DNA of 45,922 bases from Paenibacillus sp. oral taxon 786 str. D14 (lineage in GTDB: Bacteria; Bacillota; Bacilli; Paenibacillales; Paenibacillaceae), in assembly GCF_000159955.1 (NCBI RefSeq), contig NZ_GG695974.1, positions 237,735-283,656 of the forward strand. The letters are read 5' to 3'. The notes below the pieces were generated by a model. It saw nothing but the letters and a program-made list of their open reading frames with translations. It was not told where the DNA came from and did no database searches. Within the stretch, counting starts at the first letter, position 1, and each line of letters starts with the position of its first letter. Shown here one piece after another: positions 33,339 to 41,494 of this stretch. The translations under genes were made by a program, and so were the position numbers.

Positions 33339-33370
33339 CTATCTGCTAAGAGAGAGTGTTGAGCAGATAG
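33339..33370. promoter_or_regulatory. Inverted repeat upstream of the phosphatase gene
   Basis: CTATCTGCT (33339-33347) and AGCAGATAG (33362-33370) are perfect 9-bp complements with a 14-base loop, ending 25 bases before the start codon. No T run follows, so it is not a terminator. A possible promoter (TTGTTC 33314, TACTAT 33337, 17-base spacer) overlaps its left arm, so it could be an operator or a leader hairpin. Confidence 0.5.
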
Positions 33371-33395
33371 GTGACAGGAAGGAAGAAGGAGAACC

Positions 33396-33884
33396 ATGGA
33401 AAACGAGAAGCGCAAAGTGGGAGTGTTGTTTGTATGCCTGGGGAACATTTGCCGTTCGCCCATGGCGGAAGCCGTCTTTCGGCATCTGGTGAACGAAGCT
33501 GGATTCAGCGAACGGTTTGTGATCGATTCGGCGGGAACCGGCAACTGGCATACAGGCAATCCGCCGCATCACGGCACGCGCCGCATTTTGGATCAGTACG
33601 GCATTTCCTATGAAGGGCTGAAAGCGCGGCAGGTGGCGCAGGACGATTTTGCCAAGTTTGACTATATCATTGCGATGGATAACCAGAACGAACGTGATTT
33701 GAAGGCGTTGGCCCGCAAGACCAATGCCCGGATCGTGAAACTCTTGGATCTGGTGCCGGAATCGCAGCTAAAGGAAGTTCCCGATCCGTATTACACCGGG
33801 AATTTCGAAGAGGTCTACGGCCTGGTGCAGCAGGGCTGCCGCGCTTTACTGGAATTGATCCGGCAGGAGCACGCCCTTGGCTAA
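33396..33884 (+). CDS. Low-molecular-weight protein-tyrosine phosphatase
   Basis: A 162-residue cytoplasmic phosphatase. The signature C(X)5R-S loop is VCLGNICRSPMAEA with nucleophile Cys15 and Arg21, and the general-acid Asp lies in VPDPYYTGNFEEVYGLV near residue 128. These are the complete catalytic features of the family. In Firmicutes such enzymes act on protein phosphotyrosine or phosphoarginine; this one looks like the YfkJ group. AAGGAG lies just before ATG 33396. It stands alone between the AraC/GyrI pseudogene and the convergent permeases. Confidence 0.94.
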   Translation: MENEKRKVGVLFVCLGNICRSPMAEAVFRHLVNEAGFSERFVIDSAGTGNWHTGNPPHHGTRRILDQYGISYEGLKARQVAQDDFAKFDYIIAMDNQNERDLKALARKTNARIVKLLDLVPESQLKEVPDPYYTGNFEEVYGLVQQGCRALLELIRQEHALG

Positions 33885-33923
33885 GCCCAGATCAGCCTAA
33901 ACAAGAGCCAACCACAAACACAG

Positions 33924-33956
33924 AACCCGTCCGGCAATCGCCGCGACGGGTTTCTT
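33924..33956. terminator. Bidirectional terminator between phosphatase and permease genes
   Basis: AACCCGTC at 33924 pairs with GACGGGTT at 33945-33952, with inner GGC/GCC pairing. T-rich sequence follows on the plus side and the A-rich arm gives a tail on the minus side, so it can end both convergent transcripts. Confidence 0.8.
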
Positions 33957-33961
33957 AATTG

Positions 33962-34855
33962 TTAGCTTTTGATCGCGCCCATCATGATCCCTTTGACGAA
34001 ATATTTTTGCACGAACGGGTACACCATGATGATCGGCAGCGTCGCCACCATCGTGACCGCCATCCGAATGCTTTCGCTGGAGACCGGGATGCGCTTGGCG
34101 TTTTGCGCCAGCTGCTGGGCATCGGTCATCATCGCGCCGGTCTGGAATTGGTTAAGGATCTTGACCAGAACGGCCTGCAGCGTCTTAAGCTCCGGTTTAT
34201 ACGTGTAAATATAGGAATCGTACCAAGCATTCCAGTGGCCGATGGCCAGGAACAAGCCAATCGTCGCCAGCACCGGTACACACAGCGGAAGAACGATGCG
34301 GACGAAAACCTGCAAATCGTTGGCGCCGTCGATTTTGGCCGATTCCTCGATTTCGCCGGGCAACTGCTCGATGAAGGTGCGAACGAGGATCATCAGAAAC
34401 ACTCCGATCAGCCCCGGGAAAATAAACACCCAGAACGAGTCAATTAACCCCAACGCCTTGATCACCATATACGTTGGAATCAAGCCGCCCCCGAAATACA
34501 TCGTAAACACAAAGAAGAACGAAAAATACTTCCAGCCGAGCAAATACCGTTTGCTTAAGGAGTAAGCCAGCATGGAGATACAGATAATCGACACCGCGGT
34601 CCCGATCACTGTCCGCAGCGCCGTCACCTGCAGCGCACTCCAGATTTCCGGGTTGCGGAAGATGGTAATATAGCTGGCTGTCGTAAACTCTCGCGGCCAG
34701 AAATACAGGTTGCCGCGCAGCGAGTCCGTCGCATCGTTCAGCGAGATGATCAGGATGTTCCAGAACGGATAAAACGTGACGAGAAAGATGCACGTCAGGA
34801 ACAGGTACAAGGCCGCATCAAACAGATGCTCGGTCATCGTTTTTTGATTTTTCAT
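33962..34855 (-). CDS. Carbohydrate ABC transporter permease, LplC type (alpha-galactoside locus)
   Basis: A 297-residue permease with six predicted helices and the EAA loop EESAKIDGANDLQVFVRIVLPL near residue 188, ending in the family tail KYFVKGIMMGAIKS. GGAGGG lies just before ATG 34855. It is 21 bases behind the LplB-type permease. The two permeases are divergent from a two-component system whose operon also holds a matching binding protein (39683), so one importer is split over two divergent transcripts. Confidence 0.94.
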   Translation of the reverse strand: MKNQKTMTEHLFDAALYLFLTCIFLVTFYPFWNILIISLNDATDSLRGNLYFWPREFTTASYITIFRNPEIWSALQVTALRTVIGTAVSIICISMLAYSLSKRYLLGWKYFSFFFVFTMYFGGGLIPTYMVIKALGLIDSFWVFIFPGLIGVFLMILVRTFIEQLPGEIEESAKIDGANDLQVFVRIVLPLCVPVLATIGLFLAIGHWNAWYDSYIYTYKPELKTLQAVLVKILNQFQTGAMMTDAQQLAQNAKRIPVSSESIRMAVTMVATLPIIMVYPFVQKYFVKGIMMGAIKS

Positions 34856-34876
34856 GCAGTTCCCTCCATGCCAGGT

Positions 34877-35848
34877 TTAGAATAAGGACTGGCCGTTGAT
34901 TTTTTTCGCGATTTGGTTGACGATCACCACGATGATAAAGGCGACCACCGAGCTGAACATGCCGACAGCGGAAGCGTAAGAGAACATCCCGTTCTGGATC
35001 CCGTAGCGGAACGAGTAGGTTGAGAGCACGTCGGAGTAATCCTTCGTCAAATCGTTCCCGAGCAGGAAGTGCTGGTCGAACCCGGCGTTCAGAATGCCGC
35101 CCATGGCCAGAATCAGCAGGATGACGATCGTCGGCTTTAGATGCGGGAACGTGATATAACGGATTTGCTTAAACCGGTTGGCCCCATCCACCTTGGCCGC
35201 TTCGTACAATTCCGGGTTGATGGAAGAGATCGCCGCCAAATACATGATCGAGCTGTAGCCCATATCCTTCCACGTATTGCCCAAGGCGACAATCCACCAG
35301 AAGTACTTGCCGTTTTGCAGGAACAGGATGCTCTCATTGGTAATATGGAGAAACTTCAGCAACGCGTTCACCGCACCATCCGAGGACAGCAGCGTAACGA
35401 TAATGTTGGCCGCGATAACCCAGGAGATGAAATACGGCAAATAGGAGGACGTTTGCACGATTTTTTTGAATTGGACGTTTTTGATTTCGTTAATGGCCAG
35501 CGCGATCAGGATTGGCATCGGAAACGAGAACAGGAGTGTAATCAACGTCGAAGCCAACGTGTTGCGCAGGATGATCAGGAAATCGCCGTTATTAAAAAAA
35601 TAACGAAACCACTGCAATCCCACGAATTCGCTGTGGAACAGACTGTACCAGAAACGGCCGAGCGTGGGCTGGTAGTTCACGAACGACATATACAATCCGG
35701 CCATTGGAGCATAGGCGAACAGGATCGCCCAGATGAGCGCCGGCAGCATCAAGAGGAACAGGTATTTTTGTTGTTTGAAGACGGGCCAAACTTTCCGGCG
35801 CGGGAGGTTCAGGTCCGTGCCTTCACGTAGCTTCAAGTCGGTTTGCAT
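34877..35848 (-). CDS. Carbohydrate ABC transporter permease, LplB type (alpha-galactoside locus)
   Basis: A 323-residue permease with the family-typical LFLLMLPALIWAILFAYAPMAGLY first helix and the EAA loop EAAKVDGANRFKQIRYITFP near residue 217. Start ATG 35848 (MQTDLKLREG) follows AGGTG by 6 bases; the ATG at 35863 lacks a site. Together with the following LplC-type permease it forms the membrane part of the importer probably served by the lipoprotein at 39683. No ATPase gene is nearby. Confidence 0.93.
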   Translation of the reverse strand: MQTDLKLREGTDLNLPRRKVWPVFKQQKYLFLLMLPALIWAILFAYAPMAGLYMSFVNYQPTLGRFWYSLFHSEFVGLQWFRYFFNNGDFLIILRNTLASTLITLLFSFPMPILIALAINEIKNVQFKKIVQTSSYLPYFISWVIAANIIVTLLSSDGAVNALLKFLHITNESILFLQNGKYFWWIVALGNTWKDMGYSSIMYLAAISSINPELYEAAKVDGANRFKQIRYITFPHLKPTIVILLILAMGGILNAGFDQHFLLGNDLTKDYSDVLSTYSFRYGIQNGMFSYASAVGMFSSVVAFIIVVIVNQIAKKINGQSLF

Positions 35849-36021
35849 AGCGGCACCTCGCATTGGTTTTCTAGTTCAAGTTCAAGTCAGGACGTCCAGC
35901 CTATGGCTTAAAAAAATTATAAGACCCCCGAAAAATCCGTGTCGATAAAGCAAAACATCGAATCATGCTTGAAAATAACTTTCATGCGAAAGGAGGATTC
36001 AGCTCCCGAAGATGTAAGCGC

Positions 36022-36079
36022 TATAATTAAAGTGGACGCAGGAAGTCGTAAGTTGAAAGGACCGTCCTCCCAGGACGGT
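36022..36079 (+). promoter_or_regulatory. -10 box and leader hairpin of the two-component operon
   Basis: A perfect TATAAT at 36022-36027 without a good -35 box, as in activator-dependent promoters. Forty bases on, ACCGTCCT (36061-36068) and AGGACGGT (36072-36079) form an 8-bp stem with a 3-base loop but no T run, 38 bases before the response-regulator start. It may be a leader hairpin or an operator. Confidence 0.5.
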
Positions 36080-36117
36080 GATCAGGCATAGAAAGACAAC
36101 CGAAGGGGGCTTGCGGC

Positions 36118-37719
36118 ATGTACAGCATTTTTCTGGTGGACGACGAGCAATTGGAATTGGAGATGATGCGGGACTTCATCCGTTGGGAGGAGATGGGGAT
36201 ATACGTCGCCGGCGTCGGCATCAACGGGAAGGATGCCCAAGAGAAGATCCAAGCCATTCAGCCTGACATTGTGCTGACAGACGTCCAGATGCCCTTCATG
36301 GACGGCCTGGAGTTGGCAAGGTGGGTCAGGGAGCAGTATGACTGGATGCAGATTGTATTTCTGACCGGTCATGACGAGTTTAGTTATGTGAAATCAGCCT
36401 TGCACGTCGGAGCGGTCGGTTATTTGCTTAAGCCGCTGGATCTGGAGGAAATCTCCGGAGTAATGGCGCGGGTGAAGCAAAAGTGCGAAGAGGTACGTTT
36501 AAAATATAAATCGGTTCAGATGACGAAAGCCAAGTTGTTGAAAGAGCTACTCCACGAAAAATCACCGGTTCGGCAGGAGCAGCTCACCGCCGAGCTTCGC
36601 AAGCTGGAACGGGGAGGAGCCTCCGGCCCTTCCTATTCGCTGGCGCTTTGCAGCGCGGACCGCAGCGCAAGCGGCATCAACGGCGGAGAGCCCGACGGCA
36701 CAGGGGAGGCGGGTTCGTTGGAAGCCGCGATCTCCCGTCTGCCCGAGGTGACGGAGGAATATTTCCACGCCGTCCGTAAGGACGCGGTGGTTGCTGTGCT
36801 GCAGGAAGGGGAGCTGGCGATCTTTATCGCGGCTGAACCCGAAAGCGGAAGCCAGCCCGCCATGACGCGAGAGCAGTGGGGGACGCTGCAGCAGACGGTC
36901 CGGGGATTGTTGGGGCTGTCAGTCACGCTCGCCATCGGCAACGAAGCGGTCGAACCGGCCGGCATCGCCCAACTGTATGAACGGGTGCGCAGCTTGCGAG
37001 ACGAGCGTTTTTTCCTTGGGCCGGGGCAGATTTTGGTCGCAGGTGACGTCAAACCGGGATACCGCTACGGCACGCTGCCGCCCTTCCCGGAGCAGGCGTG
37101 GCTGGAGGCGCTGCAGCAGCTGCGCAGCGAAGAGGCGGAAGCGATGTTGCATGATTATCTCATAAACGTTCGCCAGCTGCGGATCGATAAATCGCTTGTG
37201 TACGAGTGGGCGATCGACCTGCTGGACCGCTTGGAGGAACAGATTCACAGTCCGAGCTTAAACGGCCAGGCCGAACCGGTCAAACGTGCCGCCCTGTATC
37301 AATCGGTTTACGATTGTCAGACGCTGCAGGAGATCGAAGCGGCGATTTGGCGGGCGGCAGCGCATTATTTGGAGCTGCTGATGGAGCGGGCCACGGACAA
37401 GAACGCCAAGCTGGTGCATCAGGTCTGCCAGATCATCGATAATACGTATCATGAGCCGATCACCATTCAAAGCTTGTCCAGCCAAGTGTATTTGTCGCCG
37501 AACTATCTGCGCTCGATCTTCCGGGACAAAACCGGGATGACGATTCACGACTATCTGACTCGCATCCGCCTGGAGAAAGCGAAGGAGATGCTGGCGGATC
37601 CATCGCTGAAGGTACAGGATATCGCCCAGAAAATCGGTTACGAGAGCACGTCCTATTTCATTTCCTTATTCGTGAAAAACCAAGGAGTCACGCCAAATGA
37701 ATATCGAAAAAATCTTTAA
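36118..37719 (+). CDS. YesN-type response regulator with AraC DNA-binding domain
   Basis: 533 residues. The receiver domain (1-125) has the acidic pocket VDDE, phosphoacceptor Asp55 in VLTDVQMP, Thr in FLTGHDEF and Lys in GYLLKP. A linker of about 300 residues follows, then two AraC helix-turn-helix motifs in the last 100 residues (IQSLSSQVYLSPNYLRSIFRDKTGMTIHDYL and DIAQKIGYESTSYFISLFVKNQGVTPNEYRK). It should be phosphorylated by the histidine kinase encoded next, whose start codon lies inside this gene (23-base overlap). The expected targets are the divergent permeases and the downstream binding protein and galactosidases. Confidence 0.94.
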   Translation: MYSIFLVDDEQLELEMMRDFIRWEEMGIYVAGVGINGKDAQEKIQAIQPDIVLTDVQMPFMDGLELARWVREQYDWMQIVFLTGHDEFSYVKSALHVGAVGYLLKPLDLEEISGVMARVKQKCEEVRLKYKSVQMTKAKLLKELLHEKSPVRQEQLTAELRKLERGGASGPSYSLALCSADRSASGINGGEPDGTGEAGSLEAAISRLPEVTEEYFHAVRKDAVVAVLQEGELAIFIAAEPESGSQPAMTREQWGTLQQTVRGLLGLSVTLAIGNEAVEPAGIAQLYERVRSLRDERFFLGPGQILVAGDVKPGYRYGTLPPFPEQAWLEALQQLRSEEAEAMLHDYLINVRQLRIDKSLVYEWAIDLLDRLEEQIHSPSLNGQAEPVKRAALYQSVYDCQTLQEIEAAIWRAAAHYLELLMERATDKNAKLVHQVCQIIDNTYHEPITIQSLSSQVYLSPNYLRSIFRDKTGMTIHDYLTRIRLEKAKEMLADPSLKVQDIAQKIGYESTSYFISLFVKNQGVTPNEYRKNL

Positions 37720-39523
37720 AGGGACGGAAGGAATGAACCCGATCGCTCGGCGGTTGTCCTTGTTCAGGCATCATTGGTTCGCCAATCTTCGGCTGCGCAA
37801 CAAGCTGTTTATTATTTTCCTTCTCGTGTCTTTTATCCCGTGCTCCGTGCTGATTTATTATTCCTATACCTCCACGCGGAACACGATTACGGAGCAGACG
37901 TACGCTTCGTTAAGCGGGACGCTCAATCAGATCAATACGAACCTTGAAAACCGGCTGGGGTATTATGAGCAGCTGACCAATATTTTGTATATGGATGCGC
38001 AGCTGCGGAACTTTTTGTCCAACGATTACGAACAGGCCTATTATTATCTCGATGCGTTCCGCTACATCAATCGGACGATGTCCTCCATGATGATTTCCAA
38101 CGCGAATATTCAGGGCATCACCATTTACATCGATAACAAGACGTTGTATTCCGATAAGCAGTACATCCGATATACCGAGGAGCTGCCGGAAACGGTGAAG
38201 CAGCAAGCGCTGAATGCGGCCGGGAGTCCGGTTTACACCCATATCGAAGATCCGCAAACCGGCACGTCCTATGTCACGCTGGCCCGTTCGCTCAGTTACT
38301 TTAGCTTGTCGCACCCTTACGGCATTCTAACGATCAATATCGACGACAAGGAAATCTATTCCCTGATCGAAAAAGAGAACGTTAATAAGAGCGTCTACAT
38401 CATCGACGAGACCGGCCGCGTGATCAGCTCCGGTGATGCGGCGATGAAGGGGAATCAGCTGTTTGACCTTTATCCCATTCAAGCGGATTTAACGTTGTCC
38501 AGCGGGAAATTTGATAAGCGGATTGGCGGACAGGAGTTGTTTTTTACCTACAAAAAGCTACGCAACGGATGGACGACGGTAATTACCGTCCCTTATGACG
38601 AACTGCTCGCCAATACGAATAAAGCGACTAAACGGATTGTCTGGATTTCGGTCACTGTGATCGCGGTTGCCGCCCTGCTCATTTTCGTGACGGCGAAGGT
38701 GATCACGAAACGGATTGAGGGGCTGCTGCAGCAAATTCGCAAGGTGGAGCGGGGGAATTTCCAGGTTCAACGCATGCCGATGGGAAACGATGAGATCGGG
38801 CAGCTGTCGTACGCGTTCCAGAAGATGGCGGCGCGTATTCAGGAACTGATTAATGAGGTATACGTTAAGGAAATCGCCGTAAAGGATTCGGAGCTGACGA
38901 CGCTGCAGGCGCAGATCAATCCTCATTTTCTATACAATACGTTGTCCTCGATCTCCTCGCTGGCTTTGAAGGAAGGCAGCATGCAGGTCTATCAGATGGT
39001 TAACCATTTATCGAAGTATTATCGAATCTCGCTGAACAAGGGCAAACGGGTGGTGTTGCTGGAACAGGAAATCCAGTTAGTCAAAAACTACGTTTCCATC
39101 CAGGCCATCCGGTTCCGCGGGATGCTGCATATGCACTACGATTTGGACGAGTCGTTGTTTAACCGGACGGTGATCAAGTTGATATTGCAGCCATTTATCG
39201 AGAACTGCATCCATCACGCGATCTGGAGTGAGACCGGCATCAACATTATCGTCAAGCTCAAGGCGGAAGGAGAGGATCTGTTGCTGCAGGTTATCGACGA
39301 CGGACAGGGCATGACCCGCCAGCGGCTGGAGGAGGCGTTTAATAAATCAAGCAATCAATCCGGCTATGGTATCAAAAATGTCGACGACCGAATCAAACTG
39401 GCTTACGGGGAACGATATGGGGTGGAAATCTTCAGCCGGCTTGGCATCGGGACGAATGTGACGATCCGCCTGCCGCTGAATCCGAACGCGTCCGAGCTGG
39501 AAACGCGGCTGAATACGGGGTGA
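37697..39523 (+). CDS. YesM-type sensor histidine kinase
   Basis: 608 residues. A membrane helix at about 34-55 is followed by an extracytoplasmic dCache-like sensor region, a second helix near 310-332, a HAMP linker (KRIEGLLQQIRKVERGNFQV) and the His_kinase/HATPase pair. The phosphorylated His is His410 in QINPHFLYNTLSS; the N box reads FIENCIHHAIW and the G boxes DDGQGM and SGYGIKNV. Start ATG 37697 has AAGGAG 9 bases upstream inside the response-regulator gene, so the two are translationally coupled. It probably senses the sugar outside the cell, directly or through the binding protein. Confidence 0.94.
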   Translation: MNIEKIFKGTEGMNPIARRLSLFRHHWFANLRLRNKLFIIFLLVSFIPCSVLIYYSYTSTRNTITEQTYASLSGTLNQINTNLENRLGYYEQLTNILYMDAQLRNFLSNDYEQAYYYLDAFRYINRTMSSMMISNANIQGITIYIDNKTLYSDKQYIRYTEELPETVKQQALNAAGSPVYTHIEDPQTGTSYVTLARSLSYFSLSHPYGILTINIDDKEIYSLIEKENVNKSVYIIDETGRVISSGDAAMKGNQLFDLYPIQADLTLSSGKFDKRIGGQELFFTYKKLRNGWTTVITVPYDELLANTNKATKRIVWISVTVIAVAALLIFVTAKVITKRIEGLLQQIRKVERGNFQVQRMPMGNDEIGQLSYAFQKMAARIQELINEVYVKEIAVKDSELTTLQAQINPHFLYNTLSSISSLALKEGSMQVYQMVNHLSKYYRISLNKGKRVVLLEQEIQLVKNYVSIQAIRFRGMLHMHYDLDESLFNRTVIKLILQPFIENCIHHAIWSETGINIIVKLKAEGEDLLLQVIDDGQGMTRQRLEEAFNKSSNQSGYGIKNVDDRIKLAYGERYGVEIFSRLGIGTNVTIRLPLNPNASELETRLNTG

Positions 39524-39682
39524 TAACGAGCTATAGCAGGGGTTCAAACTGAGGGGAGCCGATGAAAGTCGTTTTCCATTATGAATAGTAACATTGCGTT
39601 ATGGATATACATGGGGGCGCTTTTTACAATTGAGTTGAGCTTGAGGTCCAAGCGCAAATGTACAAGAGAGGGGTTTACGCAA

Positions 39683-41320
39683 ATGAAGAAGAAGCTGCTA
39701 TTCATGGTATCCTCTATGATGATCCTTGCCCTGCTCGCTGGCTGCGGGTCCGGGAACGCCCCGTCGGCGGGAGGAAATTCTCCTGCGGCGAACGGAGGGA
39801 CAAACGGAGAGGCGGCAGATGATAAGTCGCCGATCACGTTGACGTTGTTTGACCAGAACACCGGGGATCCGTTTACGAACCCTGTGGCGAAAGCGATTAC
39901 AGAAAAAACCGGCGTGACCGTAGAAATCCAGCAGCCCACCGGGAATCCAGCGGAGAAGCTGAACCTGATGCTGGCAAGTAACGATTTGCCGGACATCGTG
40001 CTAATGAGCCGCGGAAGCGACATCATGAACAAGTATATCTCCTCGGGAGCCGTGATCCCGCTGGACGATCTGATCGAGAAATACGGACCGAACATCAAGA
40101 AAATGTACGGGGATACGCTGAAGAAAACGCGCAGTGCGGACGGGAAGAACTACTATCTGGCCAACTGGTACGGCCTGGAGCAGTACCCGGTGTTTGGCTT
40201 CCTGATGCGGATGGACTTGATGAAGGAGCTGGGCGTTGGGGATAAGGTGAACAACGGCGAGCCGTTTACAGCCGAAGAGTTCGAGAACCTGTTAAAGGCG
40301 TTTAAGGAGAAGTACCCAACGATTGACGGCAAGGAAACCATTCCGATGACGTTAAATGGCGACAACATGAGTGGAGTTACCGGTACGTTCAAAGGAATGT
40401 ATGGCATTATGCCGTATTACGAGAAGGACGGCAAGCTGCTGAAGGATATCCGCGATCCGCGGTATTTGGAAATGATGAAATTCATGAACTCCTTGTATCG
40501 CCAAGGCCTGCTCGACAAAGAGTGGGTGACGATGAAGACGAAGCAGTATGAGCAGAAGCTGGCGGCGGGGAACGTATTTGCTACGGCGGATGCCAGCTGG
40601 AACGTGGGCGGAGCGAACGGTTTGCTGAAGGCGGATGCTCCGGACCCAGCTAAGGCGGAGGAAAGACAGTTCTATCAATATAAGGTGCTGGCACCGGGGA
40701 TTGGACCGGACCAAACGACGTATGGGCCGAAGAGCTCGTTGGGTTGGGACGGTATCTCCATCACCAAGACGAACAAGGATCCGGTCCGTACGATCAAGTT
40801 CTTGGATTTCCTTGCCAGCGAGGAAGGGCAGTATTTGATGATGTGGGGCGTGGAAGGCGTGCATTGGGACATGAAGGACGGCAAGCACGTGCCGCGTCAA
40901 GAAGTGCTGGACGCCTTCAAGAAGGATTGGGCGGAAGCTTCCCGCACGACCGGGATCCGCAAATGGACCTGGACGATCAAGAACGGACCAGGCTCCGACG
41001 GCACGCCGTATGACCTGATCGGCCGCGGGATGAGCGATCCGACGACGGACCTGGCGATCAAGAACCTCGCGGATACGTCGTTTGATACGGCGCCTTATGA
41101 CAGCCTTGGCCCGGACGGCGGTACACCGGAAGCGATTATGGAGACGAAGGTCAACGAGACGATTAACGAGTACTTCCTGAAGATGGCCCTGGCTCCTAGC
41201 GAGCAAGACGTGGTAACCTTGTACAACACAATGATGAAGCAAGTAGAGGCTGCAGGCTTATCGAAACTGGAAGAAGTGTATAACAAGAAGTATCAAGAAC
41301 GTATGGAATTGTGGAAATAA
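39683..41320 (+). CDS. Extracellular solute-binding lipoprotein (alpha-galactoside locus)
   Basis: A 545-residue LplA-type binding protein. The signal MKKKLLFMVSSMMILALLAGC carries a lipobox with Cys21, followed by a Gly/Asn/Ala-rich linker. The mature part has the family layout (ASNDLPDIVLMSRGSD, then FLDFLASEEGQYLMMWGVEG). Start ATG 39683 follows GAGAGGGG; an in-frame upstream reading from 39581 would bury the signal peptide. It lies behind the kinase gene and before the galactosidases and is followed by a terminator. It is the likely partner of the divergent permeases. Confidence 0.93.
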   Translation: MKKKLLFMVSSMMILALLAGCGSGNAPSAGGNSPAANGGTNGEAADDKSPITLTLFDQNTGDPFTNPVAKAITEKTGVTVEIQQPTGNPAEKLNLMLASNDLPDIVLMSRGSDIMNKYISSGAVIPLDDLIEKYGPNIKKMYGDTLKKTRSADGKNYYLANWYGLEQYPVFGFLMRMDLMKELGVGDKVNNGEPFTAEEFENLLKAFKEKYPTIDGKETIPMTLNGDNMSGVTGTFKGMYGIMPYYEKDGKLLKDIRDPRYLEMMKFMNSLYRQGLLDKEWVTMKTKQYEQKLAAGNVFATADASWNVGGANGLLKADAPDPAKAEERQFYQYKVLAPGIGPDQTTYGPKSSLGWDGISITKTNKDPVRTIKFLDFLASEEGQYLMMWGVEGVHWDMKDGKHVPRQEVLDAFKKDWAEASRTTGIRKWTWTIKNGPGSDGTPYDLIGRGMSDPTTDLAIKNLADTSFDTAPYDSLGPDGGTPEAIMETKVNETINEYFLKMALAPSEQDVVTLYNTMMKQVEAAGLSKLEEVYNKKYQERMELWK

Positions 41321-41335
41321 GACGGCCGTGACACG

Positions 41336-41375
41336 AGCGGCGGGGGATGAAGGTCCTCCGCCGCTTTGTTTTTTT
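41336..41375 (+). terminator. Terminator after the binding-protein gene
   Basis: AGCGGCGG and GGA on the left pair with TCC and CCGCCGCT on the right, loop about 6 bases, followed by a TTTTTTT run. The galactosidase genes behind it may use their own promoter: a TATAAT occurs at 41456-41461 but no good -35 box. Confidence 0.88.
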
Positions 41376-41494
41376 GAACGAAGCTGCTAATCAAAAAAGG
41401 CATATCCCGTTATCAATCGGAACATCGTTGCATAGAACCCCGCAAGGTTCGACCTTATAATGGGGGCGAATAAGCGGAGAAGGGGTGGAGTTGA

